Shown here: positions 45,626-57,730 of the stretch, one piece after another
Layout of the letters: every line of letters starts with the position of its first letter
Numbering within the stretch: position 1 is the first letter of the stretch
Source: Pomacea canaliculata
Taxonomy: Eukaryota > Mollusca > Gastropoda > Architaenioglossa > Ampullariidae
Assembly: GCF_003073045.1 (NCBI RefSeq)
Contig: NC_037590.1
Location: 41,470,751-41,534,750, forward strand
Direction: 5' to 3'
DNA length: 64,000 nt
The notes under the pieces: model-generated
The model's database searches: none
Told to the model about the DNA's origin: nothing
The model's input: the letters and a program-made list of their open reading frames with translations, nothing else
Translations under genes and position numbers: made by a program

Positions 45626-48600
45626 TGACTATTTGTCTTCATAAGACTTTTACAGTAGAACTATACCAGTAAAAGTTTCAGACTTATAAGTGCACCCTTT
45701 CCATTTCCTTATATCGTTTCACTCCCAAGATCTCTAATCCATAAAGAAATATTGAATTTACCATTCTGGGAATATTCTGAACATAGTTTATACTGGGATG
45801 TTTTCGCATCTGAAAAAGTTTCCACAAGCGCTTTTAGTGTTTTTTTTTTTTTTTCTCTCCCATCCAGCCTAGTTCAAATCAGATGTGAAAATAACAGCGA
45901 GTAATTGTTTAGGCTATGTAAGTATTAGTTATACCAAAATCGCTTTACTAACATAGTATCTTTCCACATACTCATTTAAGAAGAAACTTTTGTCTTTACT
46001 TTACCCACGTTGACCACGAAGCCCCACTTGTTACAAAGTGCTTCTAGAAAATTTATTTTATTCTGAAGTCAGCAACAATATCAATATCGTCTGCACACAC
46101 CAGATAGAGGATAACAAGTGGATAACCAAGAACAGCTATCATTGCTCTACATTGTGATAATTATGTGTAAAGTATACAAATGAAGATGGACTTGAAGGAC
46201 TTAAACTACAAGCTTAACTACGCAAGTCTCTCTCTGTCTCTGTCTCTGTCTCTGTCTCTGTCTCTGTCTCTGTCTCTGTGAGGTGTTTTATGTGTTTGTT
46301 TCTTTGTTCTCTGGGTAAACATGTGATGCAATTTACAATATAACTATTTGAAGAGGGTGTGTTCGATAAAGTAATATTTCCTTGATGTGATATCTGCGAA
46401 AACTGAAAAATAATGTCAGTAATTGCCTCAGTGGCACTAGTCTGTGATTTGGACAAAGATGTTCACAAGGTGGTGTCGGCAAAATTATTGTCACAAACCC
46501 AAGCTAAAAAAAGTAGGATTTTCAGAGCTATAGAGCAAAAGCTCCGTGTTAAAATGACAAAAAGCTTCTTTTGTCTGACAACATTGTCACAAGACTAGAA
46601 TTCTAATTTCATTCCTCTCGTTACATCCCTGTCTGCTTCGCAGGCGAGCATTAAACAGTCGAAGGATCTTCGTATGACTCGACAAACACATTCCGGCACT
46701 CGCCATCTGGAATGTGAATTTATTATTGCAACCGATGTGAATACTAGATGTCTGCACACTCTTGCCCCAAGGCCACCTCACACCATCCCCTCCCACACAC
46801 ACACCATTCCCTGAAAGTAGATTGATCTGCATGCAAAGGAGTTTGCAATGTGCTGTATATTTCCAAGTAATAACAATATGAAGGGAGGAAGAAAAATGAA
46901 TAAATGTAATGACACAAGTTCACAGCATATTATTTTCTCCATCTTAATTTACAAAGAACTGTGATGTTTCTTTTCTGTAACGTTTGTTTAACATGAAAAA
47001 TATTATTTCCTCGACATCACATATTTGGCATTCTCGCGATGTCCGGTCATTGTTGTCTTCGTGGCTGTTCACTTTTAGTCTCTCTGTATGTCTATCTGAT
47101 TCTCTTTATTTCCTCCCAGCTTTCCTTTATTTCTCCAGTTTACGAATAGATAACGATTTGCACCGCAGAAAACAAGGGGCAGTAGATATTCTAGAATCTA
47201 TGGAGTCGACTTGGGAAACTTTGCTGCGCGACACGGGCATCGAATCGGGACGCCGCCAGGTTTGGACGCCAGTGATTTAACCACTCAGCTTCCCCTTATT
47301 TAGTTATTCTATCTGAAAAGTTAACCGTCTGTCTGTAAGTGAATGTAAAACGCATGACTAAAATACTTTTGGAAAAAGAAAACGCCGGAGAAACACCAGG
47401 GGACAATTTCACCTGCAGTTTGCAGGTAAACAGTGCCGGCGGCACCCTCACTAAACTGATTTATTCACTAAATATTCTTGATATAGGCGGCAGGGTGCGC
47501 CTCGTTGAATATTAATTAAATGACAACATCATTGCTGTCCTCTTGCGATGCCGATGAATGGTCCAGATAGAGCTGCGGTCCGTTTGATAGGTCTACGTAG
47601 CGAGGGGCTAATGTTCTGCATGGCTGGTTATCGCTCGCATCGACGGCTAATATTAGCTTTTTCCGTTTTTCTTCAGATTGCCATCAACCCTTTCGCATTT
47701 CTTTGTTATTGTACCCATCGCTGAATATTTAATAGGACTTTTTTTTTAAGGGGAGGGCTGATGGGAGGGTATGATTCCTGTCTCTCCGGTTAAACAGCAG
47801 AGAATCGTTCCAATAAAATCCTGAGTTTAAGATTTATGAGGTGAAGATCAGTAATATTTAAATAGAATTTTATTATATTTTCCTGTTTCTCTCGAGTTCT
47901 CGCTATGCATATGCTTGAGTGGGTGCGTGTAGGGGGGAGGTGCGTGTATCAAGTACCAAGTCCTCCTGTCACACAGCAGTTTTATTGTAAGATACCCCTG
48001 CCTCCTTCAAACCAACCATAAATAAATAAATAAATTCTGTTGCAGCCGACAAAGGAGGGAATGATGGGAAAGAGGGAGGGTCCAAACGGCGACGGACTCG
48101 AACTAACTTCACGGGCTGGCAGCTGGAGCAGCTGGAGGCCGCCTTCCAGGACTCGCACTATCCTGACGTCTTCATGCGCGAGGCGCTCGCCCTCAAACTC
48201 GATCTCGTGGAGTCCCGCGTGCAGGTGAGTCAGGAAGCGCGAGACTGGGCGTATCATGACAATTTTCTCTTTAAATAAAATAAAATTATAAAAAAAAAAT
48301 AAATAAATAAATAAACAAACAGGGGCACGCAGTTCCCACAATCCTGTTTCTCGCAGTTTTTCCTGACGTCATCACGCTGGACGTCAGTCACGTTCTGCAC
48401 GTGATGGCATCAGACTATTCTGTCACGTTGTTACGGTGTCCCGTTATATTTAGCACACCTGATCGTTGACCCTCTCCTAATCCTAGTCCTGCTTCTGGCT
48501 TAAATCAGTCTTTCATCCTGATTGTCCTCTGTGTGGTCATGTACCAAGCGTGGCTCTACAAGTTCCTCCCCTCATTTCTGATAATTGCTTTTATTTTTTC

Positions 48601-51600
48601 TAATCCTCATCCTGAAAAATGAAATGCTCTAATTCCCGCCGCATGACCACTGACTTCGTCTCTCAAGTCTCTAAGGACATCAAAATATAAATTAATGAAT
48701 TATTCTAAAATTCTAATCATTTTCGAGCTCTTCTTCCTTATCTATCCCGCTCATTGACATAAAACCGATGTTTGTACAGTTGTTTAGACAAGAACAAAAG
48801 TTTGAACAATAAATATTCCTCTGAGATCTATAACGGAAATAAATTCCCAATTTTATGTGATGTCCCACTAAAACATTTACTCAAGAGGCTAGGATGAGTG
48901 GTTTGAGGTTCATCATTTCTGACACCAGTTACTGCAGAAACTGAAACAGCAACATGCCGACGTCCCGCAACATAGCAACACCGATTCAGAACGAGACACA
49001 GCAACAAATAATACACTGTTGGAAACAGCCTTCAAGTTTCTTTCCTTGTGATCCGATTCTTCATCTATCAGTTTATTTTGTTTGTTGTCTTGAGGTTCCT
49101 GCGATTTGTCGATGATGCTAAAAAGTCTGCCAGACCCTCTCTTTCGAGCAGTTACCGCTGTTTTCGACTTTAGCCTCTCAAACCAAGGATCGGCAGTGTT
49201 TCTCGCACCGCGCCCTCTGATCCTTTCAAATCCTATAACCTTTGCAAATCCCACAATCCTTGCAAATCCACTGTGATGTTCAGGGAGTCCGGGGCTGCCA
49301 GCTAGGTCAGATAATTAACTATACGCCCTCAACTTTCTGTAAAAGGAGCAAGGGGAGAGGTATGGCGACGTCGTCGTCAGCGGAGATGCCTGGGGACCCA
49401 AGGATCACCGCCTTCTGCACTTCATCTAGAGTCCGATGTGTCCCTAGAGGGGAGCAGAGGCAACGGGTGGGACATGCAAGAAAATTGATTCTGAGGCCGC
49501 GCAACAGAACGGGAGGAGAAAGTCGGCGGATGGAAAATGGTCGGACCTGTCCCACGCGGCCAGTCGTTAAACACTGGGCAGCGGATCCGGTGTCAGCGTC
49601 GTTGGGGGGCCGAACCATGCCCTCCCGTCTTTTGTTCGCGGCGGCACGAGTCACGTCGTTGGCTTCATCTCCCGACAACGACAGCGGCGACAAAAGGCAA
49701 ACAAAAGGAAAGGTGGGGGTGGCGGCGGTCTTAGACCTCCGACAGAAGGTCAGATGTGACTGCACATGCGCGAGCTACAAGGTGGCCGGCAGGTCCTGAT
49801 CCCTTGTGGATCAATTGATTACTCAGGTCGCTGGAGAGACACTACTGAGGACGATGAATCGTCGTCACGACGGGAATCACCCTCGAGAGCCCTCGAGAAA
49901 ATTGACGACGTTAGCGGCAATGGATATCCGACGACGAACGTCGGGGGCTCGTCGGGTCTTTCTTTCCTTTCCCCTCTGATGCTTATAGATTACCTTCCAG
50001 AAAGTCGTATCAAAATTGAATATTCAACAAAAACTACGAAAGCTGATTTTAAACCATTGCTAGCATCTACTCATGACATTAAAAAAAATCAACATTCGCA
50101 CTTTACAGGTTTTACCTAAATTTTGGATTGGTCCGAGTTTTTCTGTGTCGGTGACAAGCTAAATTTTTAAACTACCCTTCTTACAATTTATTCATATCTG
50201 TACCTGAATATCTAAGTTCACGTATAGTGTGTGAGTGTGTGTGCGCGCAGGTAGGATTGCTTACATTCTATACTTGTTTATTGTGACATGACAAGGATGG
50301 ATGGAAACGTCACAGAACTCCTGCCATGCCCTTGTGACATCTCCCGTTCACTTCTTGTATCGGCCAAATATCTTCACCAAACCCTAGTCTCCAACAAGCG
50401 CACTCATTCACCGCGTCCTCGTGTCCTGTTGTCGCGCTCTCGCCAGGCTTTCACCAGAAAAAGAAACGAACAGTTGCTTTTTTTTTTAATTCCTTAACTA
50501 CATTACTGCCAGGCATCAGGGCAGAAACTCTGCATAAACATTTATCTTGTTTGCCAACCAAATGGCCCAACTGCAACACAGCGTGGCATAAAAGCCGTGT
50601 GTCAATAGACGCTTGTGTGGCAATTAAACGTGCGCCGGCTCAATAATGTTAGGAGCTATGTCAATCACAGACTTGCGGCCCGGCCATTGATCGCTAAGCG
50701 GAAGGGGCCAGTGCGCATGCGCGAGAAAAGGGCACGTGCTACGGGGTCCTCCCCTCCTCCTCGCCAGACAGCGCTGCTGATGTTCGGCCGGAGGCTTCGG
50801 TGGTGTCCTCCGCCATTTGCAAGCAGCAGGCTTGTTAATCTTTCGTCATATTTGCTTTTTTACTCTTCCTAATGGCAAAATGAATTCGAAATTAGTCTGG
50901 GTTACTCGTTTGTTGATAATGTGCCGCCCGGGGCGTTGTTGACGATCGTCGATTTCAGGGGAGAGAGATTGTGTTTCGTGAATTCGCCATCTTTGCCTTC
51001 AGCTAGGGATCCGGAATGCCGGTACATGATCGCATCGTCCTTGTCATTGCACGGGGCGGCAAAGTTCAATTTGCATTTGTCAAACAAATCAAATGCTGGC
51101 AACTAAATGATGGTGCGAGAACAGAGTAATTGTCATCAGCAAACGAGACAAATCTGGGAACATTAAATGTTAATTAATATGACTCTTAGAGCACGGAAAT
51201 GACAACATGTTGGAATTGTTGAATATGGGAGGTGATGATGGTGGATACAAAAGCTATATTGAAGGAGGTAAAATATGAAATAATTACTATTGTAGTTCAC
51301 GAAATGTAACAAAAATAAATAGCTCCCCAAAGTTCATAATAAAATAAATGTTCTATAATTATGAGACTGTGAAAGCAATTAGCCGATTCTTTATCCTGCT
51401 TCACTATACCGACAAGGCAGGACACAACCTTATGTTTCATTGAGAACATAATTATATGCTCAGTTCAAAGCATTTACATTGAGGATATTTTTGTGCAGGT
51501 TTGGTTCCAGAACAGAAGAGCGAAATGGCGGAAGAAAGAGAATACGAGAAAGGGGCCCGGCAGGCCGGCCCACAACGCCCACCCGCAAACGTGCAGCGGC

Positions 51601-52587
51601 GAGCCACTGGACCCCAGCGAGATCGAGCGACGGGAGCAGCTGCGACAGGAGAAGAAGCGACGAAAGCACGAAGAGCGACTGCGGCGACTCCATCACAGAC
51701 GCAGCGGGCACGCGACCGCAAGCGAGGACAGCGGGGAGATCACTCTCTCACGACTGGAGGACCAAGGTCTGCCATGCTCCGATTTCGGGCAACCGGGGAC
51801 GAGCGAGACAACCCGGGCGTCTTCACCCTTCAACTCCACGGATGCCTCGTCTAACGGTGCCAGCAGCGGAGAGGACACGGACTCTGGCGGCAAAGACACC
51901 AGGGATGCCTCAATGGCGAAAGGTTGCATACCCGAGGTCGTCAGGAGCACCAGCAAATGTCCTTTCTCCATCGAGAAACTTCTGGAGGTGCCGAGAGTTC
52001 CGCGCGGCAGGAGACCCAACTCCAAGTACCCGCGCGTGCAGGCGTGCAAGTCCCTCGGGCCGCTGGCCTTGGGTATGCTCCCGCTTTTCCAGATCACGCA
52101 GCCCGTAGGCTTCCTGGTCGAGCAGCTGCAGTCGGAGGATGCACGTGCATCTCCTCCTCGGTCTCACAGAGAGTCAGGAGAAAAGTTCCTGCACAGGCTC
52201 ACGTCCACCAGCCAAGCGGAGCCGGCGCGGCGGGCGGTGTCCGAGCACTTGCCGCGCACGGTGAGCAGCGGGAAGCTGGAGCGGCAGGCTGAACAGTTGT
52301 GGAGGCGCGTGCACCGAGAGACCAGCGGATGCCGCGCGGACCCCGCCGAACAGGAGTCAATGAACGAGAAAAAACCGCCCCGCGACGCCGAGGACGACAT
52401 CGACGTAGTCAGCGAAGAGCAGGAAGGAGGCAAGGGGGATAAATCGAATTTCAGCGAGGGAGGAAACTCGCTGACAGAAGCAGATGAGGAAAGGGGGAAT
52501 GAATGCAGCATGGATGCCGTGGATCAAACCGTCGAACACAATGTTGTTGGTGATGCATCCGAAGACTTGATAGAACACACAGACTAA
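41429..52587 (+). CDS. UNCX: UNCX / Unc-4 homeobox transcription factor
   Basis: Three exons (41429-41795, 48046-48224, 51499-52587) encode 544 residues with no frame break. The homeodomain (residues about 137-196) reads [18 protein letters not shown] then [20 protein letters not shown] and [18 protein letters not shown]; position 50 is Gln. The flank [19 protein letters not shown] is diagnostic of UNCX/Unc-4. FSVDRIL (81-87) and FSIEKLL (338-344) resemble eh1 Groucho-binding motifs, fitting a repressor. In nematodes, flies and vertebrates the family specifies neurons and, in vertebrates, somite-derived skeleton. The intron between homeodomain positions 46 and 47 is typical of paired-like genes. 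The gene is isolated in a gene-poor region. Confidence 0.95.
43679..43703. repeat. TG microsatellite
   Basis: About twelve TG units. Confidence 0.9.
45541..45625. repeat. (TAA)n microsatellite
   Basis: About 28 uninterrupted TAA units. Confidence 0.95.
46227..46279. repeat. (TCTCTG)n hexanucleotide repeat
   Basis: About eight units. Confidence 0.9.
47199..47300 (-). repeat. tRNA-derived SINE head, minus strand
   Basis: The reverse complement has an A-box-like GCTGAGTGGTTAAA and, about 45 bp on, a B-box-like GATTCGATGCC. The arms do not pair as a functional tRNA. Body beyond this head was not identified. Confidence 0.45.
47400..47720. promoter_or_regulatory. Candidate enhancer island in UNCX intron 1
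   Basis: Non-repetitive, CpG-containing stretch with homeodomain-type cores (ATATTAATTAAATGAC at about 47504-47519, GCTAATATTAGC palindrome near 47646) and a palindromic CACCTGCAGTTTGCAGGT at 47410-47427. It ends 330 bp before exon 2. Role inferred from composition and position. Confidence 0.3.
48046..48224 (+). CDS. UNCX: UNCX exon 2: homeodomain positions 1-46
   Basis: Acceptor TGTTGCAG, donor CAG|GTGAGT. Encodes a Gly/Lys linker and the homeodomain up to RVQ (phase 1 in, phase 0 out). The helix 1-2 segment [19 protein letters not shown] is close to invariant in the family. Confidence 0.95.
49240..49970. other. CpG-rich island in UNCX intron 2
   Basis: Dense in CpG and repeats of CGTCG/GACG. 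Open frames occur on both strands with no shared family. Candidate regulatory or CpG-island DNA. Confidence 0.3.
50600..51110. promoter_or_regulatory. Candidate enhancer island in UNCX intron 2
   Basis: Non-repetitive sequence with homeodomain-type cores (GGCAATTAAACG near 50620, CAATCACAG, GCCATTGATCGC) and Oct-like/ATTTGCAT (51070-51077), lying 400-900 bp before exon 3. Role inferred. Confidence 0.3.
51499..52587 (+). CDS. UNCX: UNCX exon 3: recognition helix and C terminus
   Basis: 362 codons and TAA at 52585. Starts with [13 protein letters not shown], then [19 protein letters not shown], a charged helix ([20 protein letters not shown]) and Ser/Glu-rich sequence. FSIEKLL (residues 338-344) is a second eh1-like motif. 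A conserved-looking [18 protein letters not shown] segment follows; the tail is acidic. Confidence 0.95.
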   Translation, partial: VWFQNRRAKWRKKENTRKGPGRPAHNAHPQTCSGEPLDPSEIERREQLRQEKKRRKHEERLRRLHHRRSGHATASEDSGEITLSRLEDQGLPCSDFGQPGTSETTRASSPFNSTDASSNGASSGEDTDSGGKDTRDASMAKGCIPEVVRSTSKCPFSIEKLLEVPRVPRGRRPNSKYPRVQACKSLGPLALGMLPLFQITQPVGFLVEQLQSEDARASPPRSHRESGEKFLHRLTSTSQAEPARRAVSEHLPRTVSSGKLERQAEQLWRRVHRETSGCRADPAEQESMNEKKPPRDAEDDIDVVSEEQEGGKGDKSNFSEGGNSLTEADEERGNECSMDAVDQTVEHNVVGDASEDLIEHTD

Positions 52588-53233
52588 ACGATTGACTGCT
52601 GGGAGGTCTTGCCTTCCGCCCAAGGTTTTTTCGACGATGGTGTGATGCGACATCTGAACCTACGACACTGTGGGTCAAAGTAACCGTCTGTGATGTCCTC
52701 GTGTGATAACTGTTTTTAATTAAAACAAAACTGAGAATATGCATAGTAAAGAATATGCAACTTTATTCTATAGCTAGCAGAACTCTGTGAGGTCAGAGAT
52801 ATTCCAGAATCTGTCAATGCAAGTGCTAGGGGAGGAAATACCAAACTTCCTATTTGTCTTTTGGTGTAAAATACGCTGAAAAAAGAAATATGACTATAGA
52901 CACTGATTTGTAGAAAGATTCTGTCTTGAGCGGTTTTTAGCGGGTCCTGCGTGGAAGGGATGAGGAGGGAAAAGATGTTTTACTCGGAGCCAGCTACCGA
53001 GGGTGTATCGTCAAAGCAGCCAGCGAGTGTCACGTGCAGAGAAGCATGGAACGACCAGTCCACCTTTCCGGCTGCAAGCACGACATCAAGTATATACAGC
53101 AATGATTTATTGCTGTTAAAAAATTATTTTTGGACCGACACCTATTTACAGAAATTGTTTTTCTTAAGTATGCCCCGGGAACGGGCTGAGAACAAGACTG
53201 TCTAGCACAAAAAGACAAACTATTTTGATTGAA

Positions 53234-53239
53234 AATAAA
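53234..53239 (+). terminator. Possible poly(A) signal AATAAA for UNCX
   Basis: Canonical hexamer about 650 bp after the stop codon. A closer ATTAAA lies at about 52718. Confidence 0.35.
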
Positions 53240-56200
53240 GTTGAATGCAACTGCCACATAGCTCACATGGAAACATCTGTTCTGTAAGTTGAACATTGCA
53301 TCAGACTCCACAAGAAGACTTTGATAACTTCAATATTGTGGCTTTGACGAGAAAACCAGACATAACAATCACACTTTATGGGTAAACCAGACATAACAAT
53401 CAAATTTTATGGGGAAACTATACGAGTCATTCTGAGTTTTTTATTTTATTTATTTTTTTTTTTTACAAAATCTTCTTTCAGCTTTCCTCTTCATCTTCTG
53501 TTGAAATCGACTTGTCCTTTCACTGCTCCAGAGGATGACTACGTGAGTGTCGGCGTGTACTCTGTCGCATGCTAAAGAGCCCCTTGAGAATGTTTGCCCT
53601 GAAAGGTTTTCATAAGAACACACCACGTGGTTTTTATGTATGACACAATGGGACTAAAGTGCTGATGCCTTTCGCCCAGGGCTGTGGCTTTATCACAGCG
53701 TGAATCAATTTGATTATTTGTGATATTGTGGACATATATTTTTTGTTTGTTTTCTTGTCATTATTATACCTTGCACAGAGAGGCATCAATAATATTTTTA
53801 TTTCCTTTACCTGATAGGTAGTGGAAAGAGAGAGGGGGGAATTTCATTCTTTCATTCATCCCTAGTAACCTCACGTGACACAGCGGGGTTATCCTTTTTT
53901 CACGTGAAATGGTGAAGTTGTCAACATGGCTTATACAGAAATGTGCAGGAATCAGAATAAAGATTCATTTTGCTTGGAAAAAAAATTATGGAAATTTTGT
54001 TGTTCTTCTGCTTGGACTAGTGTTCCGATAAATAAGGTTTGGTTATAAATAGTTGTCTAATAAAGGTCGAGAAGGCAGGTGATGTGTATTTATGAAAGCA
54101 GCGATATGCACATGCTTTCGTGAATAAATGACCGCAGCACACTCTCAATCACACACACACACACGCAATTGCACACACACACACACAAGCACGCAAGTAC
54201 CGAAAGAGACAGAGAGAGAGAGTATATAATGACTCATGGCTGTAAAATATTAACTAGAACTATTATAGATAATGTTTGCACAGAAAAACTAATAAACACG
54301 TTACAATAAACGCCACCTAGTGTCAACAATCCCCATCAGGTGAACTGCCCACTTCTCCATGGCAACCGATTCACGACCTCCTGTGGCCAGGTAACCTTCC
54401 CAAGCGACAGCAGATCTCACATATTTTCCACTGTTTCATCTGCACCTCTTCGTTTCAGTAAATTACACTGGTGTTTCAGTTGATTACCTGCAGGTTATCA
54501 ATCAAAATACTTTTTTAAACTATGAAGTAACAAACAGGCTTTAGTGACAAAATACTAAAAACAGCTGGTGGGAAGAGAAGTGAAAAAAATACAATCAACA
54601 GAGCAATATCATATGCTTCTAGAAAAATAAAAAAAAAATAAAAAGTGTATATTCACAATTTGATGAAGATGTAAACACACACAGACAACCACAAATGCGC
54701 ACACATACACTGAGAGTGAGAAAGAAATTTAATGTCGGAGATTGTTCGTAAGAAAATACATTTAAACCTTACATACGAGGGTATGTACAACTAAATAAGA
54801 CAGTAACTGATTGCGGTCCTGACGGGTGTACAGTCAGACTACTAAGGATAAAGTTTCCCACCTCGCCCTCCTCCCCTTCACACAATTAACCCATCCTCTC
54901 TATTTACAGATTAAAACAATGTCCTTTGCCTTGACACTGGCTTTGTTCTGTGCACAAATATCAAACCTTTCATCGAGTCCTCTCTGCGCATGTCAGCAGC
55001 ATGTCCACCACAAGACCTGAGAGATGGCGGAGAGTTCATCAACATCCCGACATAAGAATTCCCTTTCTCCACTTACTACAGCCCACGTGTCAGCAGTGTT
55101 TGAGTGTCACGTGATGCCTGCAAACGAGTCCCTCCGCACGAGACACGACTTAGTTCCTCGACCAATGATTTGTTGATTTATGCGCACCACTGTATTGTTA
55201 TGTTTATGTCTTATGCTTTTATTTAGTTCGGTTTGATTCTATTCTGTTTGGGTCCGGTGGGGTCGGGTGGAGTCGGATGAATATGTTGTTCAGTTGTGTT
55301 CAGTATCTTGACCTTGCTGGTCGCTGGGGTGTCTGGTGGAGGCTACAGTTGCACAATAAAAGTAAATAACTGAATGAATAAACGAATGGTATGCTATCGC
55401 GCGCCCTCATCTCTGGCTCTTGCATGCACACGGGACCATGGAAACCAAGCAAACAGACATAAGCCATCATTCGATCACAAAACATACACAAGCGACACAC
55501 ACGTGCATGTACCCAGCACATAATTATCAAACGGACACATTCTGTTCATCCAACTCTTTTCCCCACCCTCGCACACTTCTCACTGACCCACACGCACTCA
55601 CTAACACAATCGCGCACGCGAGCACGCGCAGGGTTAGTCAAATTTTGTTAACACAAAGAACTTCCACACCGGGGTGTAATCAACCTGTGCGACTCATTAA
55701 AATACCCGTCCAAGCTACTGACTTGTTTCTATGAAAATAAGATAACAACATTCTGTTGTAAAAAGAATACAAGTAGAGAATTCATAAAGTGTGAAGATTT
55801 GGGGAAATTTTTTTTTGAAAGAGGATGGAGATGTCACAGAGAGGTGACATAAGGTTAACTAGTTAGCACAGCGCGGGTGGCCAAGCTGTACATGCTCAAT
55901 GAGTTTTTTGTTTGTTTTGTTTTTTTGTTGTTGTTTTTTTTTAAATAGTCTGAGGAGACAACATAATTAAGTGTCGCCGGCCAACGCTTCACTTTCTATT
56001 GACACACGGCAAATTCAAAGACACTACGTGTAGGGAATGAAGATGCAAAAATCACATTTATTTTGTACTTTGAATTTATGCAACATTTGAATTTTTTGTT
56101 GTATTTTTGTCTAAGTTATGTTGTTTTTCTTTGTAACTTTTATAGGCTCAATTATTGTTATCCTGGAGTATTTGGCCCAGTGTAGTTGTGGCCGCTCGTC

Positions 56201-57060
56201 AACAAGAGGCAACGACAGTTTGTATAACTTCTGTTCCCCCAGAGGAGGCGGCAGTGATTTTTTTAAAAAAGATAACTTGTAGAAAAAATATCTATGTATA
56301 CTTGGATCAGGACAACATCAGACTCCATTGACCATAATGCTGTTGTAAAAGAACATTATCAAGTGTGAACGGTTAAAAAAATGATTGTGCCGGACTATAA
56401 ACTCTGGTATTCTTCTATCAACAACCAAAGTGAGAAAATGAAACTTTCAATATTTGATGATTAGAGTTGTTGAATAATTAGTAAATTTCTGGATGCATAC
56501 TAAGAATTTTTTTTTCAACTATTGTAGTATAATACTTTTACATTTTGTTAAGTACTTTACCATATTTAAAAAATACAATGAAAGGGATACAGGGCCTGAA
56601 TTGTTCTGTTTACAACGAAGAAAAGAACGCACAAGGCAACTGCGTGAGTGTGAGTGGCTTGACAGACTAGAGTTTCAGTCGGTGACAAGCGATCTGTAAA
56701 CACCCTATTGTTTGGTTTTGGAGACTAATTTCGTTTTTGTTGTTTTTTTTTGTTGTTGTTGTTTTTTCACTTTATGGTAATCTCCCATCCCTTTGTGGTG
56801 TTGATGTTTGGATATTGCTGTCTGTTTTATTGAATCCACAAAAAGGTTGCCGTTTATACGGCAGTTTCGCCGTTGGAAATAGCGCGTTGTCCCTCCCTTC
56901 TAGCAAATGGTCAAAGGACTGGAAAGGTCAGCGGGTGTAAACCCGTATTGCTCACAACTCTACCGGAAGTGCTTATTTTAATTGCACAATACACACACGA
57001 CACAAGGACCCCACACTTACACATCCTCAGACCCATCATCCAAATAAATCAAACCGCAGA
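53240..57060. other. 3' flank of UNCX
   Basis: AT-rich with CA repeats (54142-54190), T runs and CpG-poor sequence. A CTCF-like ACGCCACCTAGTGT lies at 54310-54323. No gene recognised; open frames at 54826-55734 and 56493-56940 have no family resemblance. Confidence 0.4.
54142..54190. repeat. CA-rich microsatellite
   Basis: Imperfect CACACA runs. Confidence 0.85.
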
Positions 57061-57149
57061 ATGTACAAGTAGTGGAGGGGGAGGAAATGCCACATTACTC
57101 TCGTGGGTAATTAAGACCACTGAAGAAATCAGGAGTCAGCGAAATCATG

Positions 57150-57730
57150 ATAGGGACCGACGAAACGGGACACGCCAGATCAAAGCTGCCGCCCCATAAA
57201 AGAGTGCCATCACGGGGAGAGCTTTGGCGTGCCAAACCTTCTTCTTACAGTCGCCAGATAAAGATTCGCTGCGCCTTCTGGCGGCAGCGTCCATCGATGT
57301 CGCCAGGGCCATCCTCCCTGACCTTCCCGTCCAATCAACGCGCGAATCCCCGGGATTAGGCGTGATGCAAAGTGGCAGCGAGCTTTGGTACCTAATGCAA
57401 GAAAATGGCCGTCATTTCCATTGAAATGGAGGCTGGCTATCAGAGATCACGCCTGCTCGAGCATTTAAGATCCTATCTGCACATCCAAGTGACGGGCGCG
57501 CAGGGGTCCGAGCAGCGCGCGCCGCGCACAAAGTAGGGGAGAAATTAAATTTGAATTAATCAGCAGTTGTTTTGATGCAATGAACACGGGGCGTAATTAG
57601 GTTTTCCCCCACGTGATCAGCGGGCTACTGCAGGTCGAGTCCCGCGACGCGCTGCCCGCCATATTTATGAATCGCGAGGCAGCGGACGAGCCTGTACAGA
57701 GGGCGACTTTTCCTCCCCACCCGACCCATC
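57150..57730. promoter_or_regulatory. Candidate UNCX downstream regulatory island
   Basis: CpG-containing, non-repetitive island about 4.6-5.1 kb after the UNCX stop. It carries copy B of the 64-bp block (57543-57606), an AGCGGGCT follow-on match at 57619-57626, and CTCF-like motifs at 57271-57284 (minus) and 57693-57706 (plus). The same order is seen around copy A. Confidence 0.5.
57543..57606 (+). repeat. Duplicated non-coding block, copy B
   Basis: Gap-free partner of 31072-31135 in the same orientation. Identity is strongest at the first 22 bp and at ATGAACACG. The flanking AGCGGGCT follows after 12 bp here and 14 bp in copy A. Confidence 0.85.

Larger units (their letters stand above)
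41796..48045 (+). other. UNCX intron 1 (6.25 kb)
   Basis: Contains a TG repeat (43679-43703), a T run (44150-44180), a (TAA)n array (45541-45625), a TCTCTG hexamer array (46227-46279), two SINE-like pieces (about 43500-43600 and 47199-47300) and a CpG-containing island at 47400-47720. The patch at 44570-44700 is GC-rich. No further exon recognised. Confidence 0.6.
48225..51498 (+). other. UNCX intron 2 (3.3 kb)
   Basis: GC-rich and CpG-containing at 48900-49970 and 50600-51110 and AT-rich elsewhere. Frames open on both strands at 49242-49799 with unrelated products, so coding is not supported. Acceptor ATTTTTGTGCAG. Confidence 0.6.

Noticed and set aside
49242..49799. 185-codon plus-strand and 148-codon minus-strand frames in UNCX intron 2
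   Set aside because: Both strands are open over the same CpG-rich DNA and neither product resembles a family, as expected in GC-rich non-coding sequence.
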